A stretch of DNA of 13,401 bases from Phoronis ovalis (lineage: Eukaryota > Phoronida > Phoronidae): assembly GCA_028565635.1 (NCBI GenBank), contig JAOXYB010038484.1, positions 1 to 13,401 on the forward strand. The letters are read 5' to 3'. Below, piece by piece: positions 9,301-13,401 of this stretch (positions are counted from its first letter, which is position 1; each line of letters opens with the position of its first letter). The position numbers and the translations under genes are program-made. A model generated the notes under the pieces. That model was not told the origin of the DNA and searched no databases. It saw only the letters and a list, made by a program, of their open reading frames with translations.

Positions 9301-10942
9301 TTTCGCAGAAGAAAATTCTTCACTGACTTTACAGGTATGTCGAGCGAATGTTTTCTGCTTTTTGTAGATAGATCTGAGCGAGATTTTGTACGCACGTTTT
9401 TTGCAGATGGCATGTTGTCTGCTCGTCAATGATGATAATTCATGTGAATGGAAACATCTCTATTATTAATCTGATGTTCGCGATGATGATGCTTTTTTAA
9501 AAACTGTACTCTATTCAGATAGGACTTTCATTCTACATTTATTTCACTATTTCTAAATTTCTTGCAACGCCTAGTATGAACAATTCGTACGTTTGGTCAA
9601 GGAACATGCATTCTAGAAAAAGGAAATTTTTTTTGCTGTATGAAATCAAAGATATTTTTATCTTAAACTATAAGAAATAAATAGGGATTTATAAAACGAA
9701 ATGGAAGCATTAAACAAACTGTATACTGGAATCAGTGCTCTCAAAAAAGTGTGATAAAAAAATTTTATACATACACAGCAAGAAAGTGTAATCCTCCAAC
9801 ATTTGTATTTTACTAAAAAAATTGTATAATTCATACATTGCATAGCTTGAGGTGCTTTGATTGTGTGGCCAAGAACATGAACATGTATTAAAAGAAAACT
9901 ATCTACAGATATCTTTAATACTGCCTTGTTTAATATTTATTTTTTCACAGGATGTAAAAAAGGGCGACATCAAGTGGAAGGTAGAAAAAAACATTGGACA
10001 CCTTCAATATGTAATTACAGGGCAGCCAGTCCATATTATTTGAGGAAGCACAAGGACATGTAGAGACAGCATACAATAATATAGTTATAATGAAGTAGTT
10101 ATGCATGTAGTTTAAAATAAAAGTACATGTATATTGAATCTTTAATAATATTTGTGTTTGTTTTTGTACAACCAACATCCATACGTTTATGGGTGGGGGT
10201 GGGTGGTATGTAAACTTGTGTGATTTTATACCGAAAAATCACACGCCTACACCCATACATTTAGAGGGGGTGGGTGGGTGGTAAAATATACATGAACACT
10301 TTGTATAGAATCAGTTTGTGGACTTTTGAGATCTTCCCTAAGTGCATTATCATCTGTGCATAGTTGTCATTTTGTTCTCTGATGGGGCTGGAGACAAGAT
10401 TGGCTAATATCATGTTTCTTATTTCAATGTTCTGAGGGTTTCAATGCTGGATTACCATCTATGGATAACCAACAACAAATCAATATGTGTTAGTTCATTA
10501 CCAATTGATACTATTAAGTTACAGCAGAGCTGATGTAGTTGAGATAGGCGTGTGTGTATGTGATCAGTTAAAAATTAATATTCTGGCTGAAATTGAGGAT
10601 TCTTTTTGCCAGTTTTGTTTAAGAGATATTGAAGATCATGTGTCGCAGATATTCCATAAATGATTATAAATTATATTTCATCTAGATCACCAGTCTTAAT
10701 GGGTATAATGATACACCAGAAGGCCTAGTATCAAAATATAAAAACTTCTAGTATCACCATTAGGAATTCATTATTAATAGTAACTGCTTTTTATTTTCTA
10801 GTTTCAAGATGCATGTAATAAATTCCGTGTAGAGTTCAACCAAAATGATATCTCCAATCGAGACTGGATTGGCAATCTTGTTCTGAACCAACCTTTAGAT
10901 TTTGAAAGACAGGCTGTTTATCAAGTAGCGTTAGAGGCTTTT
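3296..10942 (+). CDS. Cadherin, CDH23/CDHR1-like, N-terminal part (six exons, 3' end outside window)
   Basis: Joining 3296-3344, 4385-4459, 5878-6008, 7951-8091, 8794-8892 and 10802-10942 gives one open frame of 212 residues. Residues 1-20 form a signal peptide (basic start, then FIFLVLIHFVV), cut probably near VSQ-NLPP. EC1 spans about 21-120: NLPPIF start, E37 in LLES, DPEG at 52-55, LDYE at 82-85, FDG at 97-99 and the linker DVNDVKPVF at 113-121. EC2 begins at Y126 with SIPEDT (129-134), then DVD (148-150), LDFE (197-200) and YQVALEA (205-211). These are the calcium-binding landmarks of cadherin repeats. The family mediates calcium-dependent adhesion at the cell surface. There is no classical-cadherin Trp2 or prodomain; the short N-terminus and DPEG/LDYE pattern look most like CDH23 or CDHR1. 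Membrane and cytoplasmic parts are not in view, so the exact orthologue is undecided. The family call is firm. Confidence 0.93.
3345..4384. other. Intron 1 (phase 1)
   Basis: 1040 bases between gtaagt and gttacag, AT-rich. No inner exon or structured repeat recognised. Confidence 0.8.
4385..4459 (+). CDS. Cadherin exon 2 (signal cleavage region, first strand of EC1)
   Basis: The acceptor is a T-rich tract ending gttacag; the donor is G|gtaagt at 4459/4460. Both ends are phase 1. It encodes residues 17-41 plus one base: VVSQ completes the signal peptide, NLPPIFDFDLAG is the first EC1 strand, and SLLESTDV carries E37, the first calcium-site acidic residue. The next exon supplies G42, giving the usual E-x-x-x-x-G pattern of cadherin repeats (ESTDVGSVVGTL). 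It is too short to show up in an ORF search but fits the reading frame on both sides. Confidence 0.87.
4460..5877. other. Intron 2 (phase 1)
   Basis: 1418 bases between gtaagt and gttccag. It contains a short TA run near 5368-5379 and no recognisable exon; the frames on the minus strand at 4503-4718 and 5762-5971 have no family signature, and the latter overlaps exon 3 antisense. Confidence 0.8.
5878..6008 (+). CDS. Cadherin exon 3 (core of EC1)
   Basis: The acceptor is tttactgttccag and the donor is GAG|gtaggt. It enters in phase 1 and leaves in phase 0. It encodes residues 42-85, including SVVGTLAGRDPEG, VTFFID, the FDVDRTNGEVKLV segment and the closing LDYE. The D52-P-E54 and L82-D-Y-E85 motifs correspond to the DRE-like and LDRE-like calcium motifs of cadherin repeats, and F-x-V-D-x-x-x-G-E-V is the standard inner strand. 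This exon alone identifies the family. Confidence 0.95.
6009..7950. other. Intron 3 (phase 0), mostly composite repeat
   Basis: 1942 bases between gtaggt and ttgtag. The first ~430 bases look like plain AT-rich intron. The rest is a diverged repeat array whose terminal module runs up to the acceptor of exon 4. Minus-strand frames at 7051-7513 and 7800-8060 are products of the repeat. Confidence 0.8.
6441..7943. repeat. Composite repeat, copy 1: ~300-bp units plus terminal module
   Basis: Five units begin with a GATCAGCTTCATATTCG-like box at about 6489, 6786, 7101, 7248 and 7551, giving spacings of 297, 315, 147 and 303. Each unit continues with an AGGTCAAAGTACA-like box, ATAATTTTGACC, CACTTCCAATATGGCC, a GGTGGCCATGTTTGTTC box and, in full units, a long tail with GGTGGATTCA and ATGACCTTGA. 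The third unit (7101-7247) lacks this tail. A lead-in GTAACACTTT...TCTGGC occurs at 6453-6480. A distinct terminal module of about 140 bases (7798-7943) follows the last unit. No protein is encoded, so this is probably a non-autonomous mobile repeat of unknown class. Confidence 0.8.
7951..8091 (+). CDS. Cadherin exon 4 (end of EC1, linker, start of EC2)
   Basis: The exon lies between ttgtttatatttgtag and GAG|gtgagt, is 141 bases long and is phase 0 at both ends. Residues 86-132 include TAIFDGVNLVKHSV, the inter-repeat calcium linker DVND (113-116), KPVF and the EC2 opening YAKSIPE. The acceptor tract is short and interrupted by purines; the DNA just upstream is the terminal part of a dispersed repeat that has a second copy near 11944-12085. 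The opposite-strand reading frame here is a shadow. Confidence 0.95.
8092..8793. other. Intron 4 (phase 0)
   Basis: 702 bases between gtgagt and attgcag, AT-rich, no recognised repeats or inner exon. Confidence 0.82.
8794..8892 (+). CDS. Cadherin exon 5 (first half of EC2)
   Basis: The acceptor is aaaatcattgcag and the donor is CAG|gtatta, weaker than the other donors because of the T at +4 and +5. The exon is 99 bases, phase 0 at both ends, and encodes residues 133-165. It begins DTVVGTIVQAGISVTDVD, completing PEDT with the E from exon 4, and carries the DVD motif and C160 (VECRV). Only 22 bases after the donor lies a ~53-bp sequence that recurs inverted at 10293-10345. The longer frame open across 8620-9090 is intron read-through. 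Confidence 0.91.
8915..8967 (+). repeat. Inverted dispersed repeat, left copy
   Basis: Starts catttagggaagatctcaaa and ends ttctatacgaacagtgttcg. The reverse complement of 10293-10345 aligns along it with roughly ten differences and a small indel. The run TTAGGGAAGATCTCAAAAGT is identical. It begins 22 bases after the exon 5 donor. Confidence 0.8.
9232..9432 (+). other. Unassigned open frame of 66 codons in intron 5
   Basis: Starts MAFSQCKKALPKTNHK and includes VRALYEQFRRRKFFTDFTG, a composition closer to real protein than most frames here (basic, mixed residues). I do not recognise a domain. Inside it ttttcacag at 9238-9246 and ACAG|gtatgt at 9334/9335 would bound an 88-base exon, but that length breaks the phase-0 junction between cadherin exons 5 and 6. 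It could be a remnant of a transposon or gene copy, or chance. Confidence 0.2.
9951..10043 (+). CDS. Candidate alternative last exon of the cadherin gene
   Basis: A pyrimidine-rich acceptor (tttattttttcacag) precedes a stretch that reads in phase 0 from exon 5: DVKKGDIKWKVEKN, then IGHLQYVITGQPVHII and TGA at 10041-10043. An AATAAA lies 73 bases after the stop and a GT-rich tract follows it. Splicing exon 5 to this block would give a 195-residue secreted product containing EC1 and a truncated EC2. The 30 residues do not look like cadherin; the lysine-rich sequence could be chance open frame in an intron. What is seen is acceptor, open phase, stop and poly(A) signal; use of the exon is inference. 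Confidence 0.35.
   Translation, partial: DVKKGDIKWKVEKNIGHLQYVITGQPVHII
10116..10121 (+). terminator. Candidate poly(A) signal for the short isoform
   Basis: AATAAA within tttaaaataaaagt, 73 bases after the stop of the candidate last exon. A GT-rich stretch (tttgtgtttgtttttgt, 10151-10167) follows 30 bases later, the usual arrangement for cleavage and polyadenylation. AATAAA is common by chance in AT-rich DNA, so the spacing with the stop and the GT tract is the main support. Confidence 0.35.
10181..10283. repeat. G-rich direct repeats around a hairpin
   Basis: ccatacgtttatgggtgggg...tgggtggta (about 10180-10208) is repeated as cccatacatttagaggggg...tgggtggta (about 10251-10282). Between them lies a perfect 10-bp stem, GTGTGATTTT (10218-10227) with AAAATCACAC (10235-10244), around a 7-base loop. 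A third related G-rich box, tttagtgggtgggtggt, follows the left inverted repeat at 8968-8984. Confidence 0.7.
10293..10345 (-). repeat. Inverted dispersed repeat, right copy
   Basis: Read on the minus strand it starts cacttagggaagatctcaaa and ends tctatacaaagtgttc, matching 8915-8967. The two copies point inward around about 1.3 kb. They could be terminal repeats of one insertion or two independent insertions of the same short repeat; no target duplication is obvious. Confidence 0.8.
10802..10942 (+). CDS. Cadherin exon 6 (second half of EC2, last visible exon)
   Basis: The acceptor is a strong pyrimidine tract (ctttttattttctag) and the donor is TTT|gtaagt. The exon is 141 bases, phase 0 at both ends, and encodes residues 166-212. 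It contains C170 in DACNKF, FRVEFNQND, then LVLNQPLDFERQ and AVYQVALEAF, the normal closing part of a cadherin repeat, where the expected continuation is an acidic xDG segment. That continuation is not found in the remaining 2.4 kb, so the next exon lies to the right. Joining it to exon 5 restores an EC2 in which C160 and C170 sit ten residues apart. Confidence 0.9.
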
Positions 10943-11047
10943 GTAAGTAATTCCCATTCATTTATTTAATTCTTTGTTATAATAGTAATAATAGGTATTT
11001 ATATAGCCCTTTATTATGCCCATCCACATAGTGGCTATAGTCGTAGT

Positions 11048-12085
11048 GATGGCATCTTTATTGTCGTATGTAACACTCTTTATCTGGCGATTACAGCTTC
11101 AGTTTTTACCTGATCAGCTTCATATTCGGGTCAGGCTACACACAGGTCAAAGTGCATGTCCTTTATAATTTTGACCTTGATTACTTCCAATATGGTTGAC
11201 TGGCGGCCATATTTATTCCCGAGAGTGCATGTAACACTGTCTATAGCCACAAAGACAAAGCACTACCTGGACAATTCAAAGGTGGTCTAGAAGGCCATAG
11301 GTCGCTGGGCTTAATGGGCTAAGTGACATTTTACAATTACCTTGAGAAATAGGTCAAATGCCAGTATGAATCTTTGACATTTTTTGCTATACGTAACACC
11401 TTCTTTTCTCACAATAACTGCGTCAGTTTTTATTCTATCAGCTTTATATTCGGTACAGGGCAAATACAGGTCAAAGTACAGGCTGGTAATAATTTTGACC
11501 TGGATTACTTCCTATGATGGCTGACTGGTGGCCATATTGTTTCTCAATTGTACCTCGCAATAACAGTTTCAATTTCTATCTGATCAGCTTCGTGTTCATA
11601 ACAAAGATGAAGCTTTGACTGGATAATTCAAAGATGGATTCACAAAGGCCATAGTTTGGTGGGCATGTTGTGCTAGGTGACATTTTAAAATGACCTTGAG
11701 AAGTAGGTCAAATATCGATATGAATCTGTCATTTTTTGTTATGCACGACACTTTCTTTGTATTGCAATAACTGCTTCAGTGTTTATCCAATCAGCTTTAT
11801 ATTTAGCACAGGGTAAATACAGGTCAAAGTACAGGATTTAAATGGTATAATTTTGACCTGGATCACTTCCAAAATGGCAGACAGACCGACATTTCACGTT
11901 GTTCCCATTTTGACGTAGGTCAGATGGCGATCCAAATCTTTGACATTTATTGTATTAGGCACTTTACTCCTAGCAGAACTATTCCAGAAATTGCACTTCC
12001 CAAATACAAATCAGGACTACAAACCACAATATGATGTAATTCTAGAGATGTGATGGGCATTAGACATGACAAATGTTTTGTTTTA
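11048..12085. repeat. Composite repeat, copy 2
   Basis: Same orientation and order as the copy at 6441-7943. The lead-in gtcgtatgtaacactctt is at 11063, unit starts are at about 11112, 11436, 11582 and 11789 (spacings 324, 146, 207), and the terminal module is at 11944-12085. The 146-bp unit breaks off at the same point as the 147-bp unit of copy 1. The third unit has lost about 100 bases near 11600 and the last unit is cut short near 11890. One full unit fewer than copy 1. Confidence 0.8.
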
Positions 12086-12839
12086 CTGTGATATAATGCT
12101 TTTAATGCCTTTACAATGAAAATGGGAATATATCTGATTATACAGTATTAGTATATCACTGATTATCTAGTACTAGGTCTATAAACACAGTTGCCTCATC
12201 AACTTTCTATGAAGCGTTTAACCACCTGCTATTTCCTGGCAACATAGTGCTGCTCAGAACAAACACTTTTTCTGTAATCTTGTCCCTACAATATTTAAGC
12301 TCTGGTGTTATCTGTAAATTGAAATGTGCTGATATGTGCAAATACATTTAACATTGTTTTTCATAGGCACCTACTGAAAAACACATTAAATTTATCTACA
12401 TTAAATATTTTACAGCTAAACCTAGTCATCCATGTAACCTGATAATAACAAAAGAATATAATACACATACATAATAAACCTGTTTTAGCCTACATAACTT
12501 TAAAAAGGTTGGGTTATGTAGCCTACTGCACTGCAGTGTTTAAATTGGGGTATTCTTTGATTAAGGTGCCCATAATATATTATTACGGACTTAAGCATAG
12601 TTTTTTACAGTCAAAGTAAATATTATACAGTAAGGGAGTATAATGGTGATTATTCATTTTCTACTTGCTCATCTGAAACCTTTTGTATAAAATCTTCATA
12701 CTCATCAAAGTTTATTTTGAAATATAAAAAGCAAAAATGATATAATAAACTGTTTTTCAACAAAATAGAAAATATCATTTATTGCTGATAAGGATGCTGT
12801 GAATAACTAATTATGCCTGTTCACAAAATTTCAATAACA

Positions 12840-13260
12840 TACAATCCGGGGGGGGGGGTTAATTGTCTATATAGGTCAATATGGGGGAATCTGCCAGACA
12901 GGTTATTTTTTGGTCCAGGATGCCCAGGAAAGGGTCATACTTCATCTATAGCCCGGAAAGTCATATTTTTAGACATGAAAGTATTTTTACATCGTATTTT
13001 GTTAAACCATTGTTTGACAAATTAGCCATAAAAATTAAAAATTGAGATACAATCACCATATTCCAAGTTCAATATTCACTTTAGGAAAGTGTGTGGTTTT
13101 CGTGTTTCTTTGCAGCAGTCAGAAAAGGGTATCCTTTTTCAGAGTTTTCAAGTTCAGGAAAGGGTAGGTCTGAAGGTAGTGGACTAAGCCCCCGTATGCT
13201 ATTTTTTGGAAGTTCACCCCCTAGGATACAATCATTCCATGTAAGATGGAGAAAGACCAA
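12840..13260. repeat. Diverged GGGTAT-type repeat region with poly-G
   Basis: A run of about ten G near 12848-12857 is followed by boxes such as caggaaagggtcatacttc (12925), cccggaaagtcatatttt (12952), agaaaagggtatcctttttc (13121) and caggaaagggtaggtc (13155). The GGGTAT-TTTTTC pattern resembles the array at 1-400 and the left part of the 2400-2750 element. The frames at 12813-13025 and 13091-13336 lie in this DNA and lack any domain. Confidence 0.45.
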
Positions 13261-13295
13261 CTGTAAACAATGTCTATTAGCAGATTATTCCTATA

Positions 13296-13401
13296 TGTCT
13301 GGCTGTCTGTATGTATGTATGTCTGTAGGTATGTAGGTACATACCTACCTACCTCCTACATACACCCCCACACACCCCCCCACACACACATATATATATT
13401 A
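13296..13401. repeat. Compound microsatellite
   Basis: GTAT/GTCT tetramers (from about 13300) change to GTAGGTATGT-AGGT-ACATACCTAC, a perfect 10-bp inverted repeat (13325-13348), then ACCT units, C-rich CACACCCCC stretches, CA repeats and finally TA repeats at the window edge. Confidence 0.9.

Larger units (their letters stand above)
8893..10801. other. Intron 5 (phase 0), with possible inserted DNA
   Basis: 1909 bases from gtatta to ttctag. The stretch 8915-10345 is bounded by inverted copies of a ~53-bp sequence and holds an unassigned frame (9232-9432), the candidate alternative last exon, a hairpin and G-rich repeats. From 10346 to 10801 it is ordinary AT-rich intron. Confidence 0.75.
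10943..13401. other. Intron 6 (phase 0 donor), continues beyond the window
   Basis: At least 2459 bases after the gtaagt donor. It holds composite repeat copy 2, then AT-rich DNA without exon signal (12090-12840), then G-rich and microsatellite DNA. I searched for the expected cadherin continuation (acidic xDG segment, then a DxxD-P-F linker) after an AG acceptor and found none. Confidence 0.75.

Noticed and set aside
9247-9334. Extra cadherin exon between exons 5 and 6
   Set aside because: It has AG and gtatgt borders, but 88 bases would shift the phase-0 frame, and EC2 is already continuous when 8892 joins 10802.
12180-12230. Duplicate of exon 4 downstream of composite repeat copy 2
   Set aside because: A short likeness (ACACAGTT-C-T) follows about 95 bases after the repeat end, but it has stops and no extended match.
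12368-12470. Next cadherin exon after ttttcatag
   Set aside because: Open in phase 0 (starts APTEKHIKFIY) but lacks any cadherin motif and shows no convincing donor.
13118-13187. Next cadherin exon after tttctttgcag
   Set aside because: The frame hits a stop after 23 codons and the bases belong to the GGGTAT-type repeat region.

Overview
This is a window of animal genomic DNA, AT-rich and intron-dominated, with no sign of a bacterial or viral gene set. The split gene, GT-AG introns, long introns packed with diverged repeats, and a cadherin of the CDH23/CDHR1-like type point to a metazoan. The style of the repeats (TIR elements with a minisatellite core, arrays carrying CCAATATGGCC-type boxes, AGGTCA-rich stretches) makes a marine invertebrate such as a mollusc or another lophotrochozoan my best guess. 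That placement is inference; no single base pattern here proves a phylum.

The only gene I can defend is the 5' part of a plus-strand cadherin. Six coding exons (3296-3344, 4385-4459, 5878-6008, 7951-8091, 8794-8892, 10802-10942) join in one open frame of 212 residues. The order is signal peptide, complete first cadherin repeat (EC1), and most of EC2. Intron phases are 1, 1, 0, 0, 0. The last exon ends in a good donor and the rest of the gene lies beyond the right edge, so the product is an N-terminal fragment of a larger, probably membrane-anchored adhesion protein. An extra exon-like block at 9951-10043, with a strong acceptor, an in-frame stop, AATAAA and a GT-rich tract, could end a short secreted isoform inside EC2.

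Layout: 1-400 holds a decayed tandem array with a GGGTATATTTTTC core. About 400-3285 is upstream DNA or 5' UTR intron, with a weak promoter/first-exon candidate near 1228-1339 and a clear 350-bp mobile element at 2400-2750 (about 40-bp terminal inverted repeats around roughly 33-bp tandem units). From 3286 to 10942 is the cadherin gene. Its third intron and the intron after the last visible exon carry two same-orientation copies of one composite repeat (about 6441-7943 and 11048-12085) with about 300-bp units, a shared half-length unit and a shared terminal module. The 1.9-kb intron between exons 5 and 6 holds a ~53-bp inverted repeat pair, G-rich direct repeats, a hairpin and the candidate alternative last exon. 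From 12840 to the end are further GGGTAT-type repeats, a poly-G tract and a compound microsatellite.

I see no new multi-gene system. The points most worth checking are the alternative last exon, the repeat that runs up to a splice acceptor, and the shared architecture of the two composite repeat copies.
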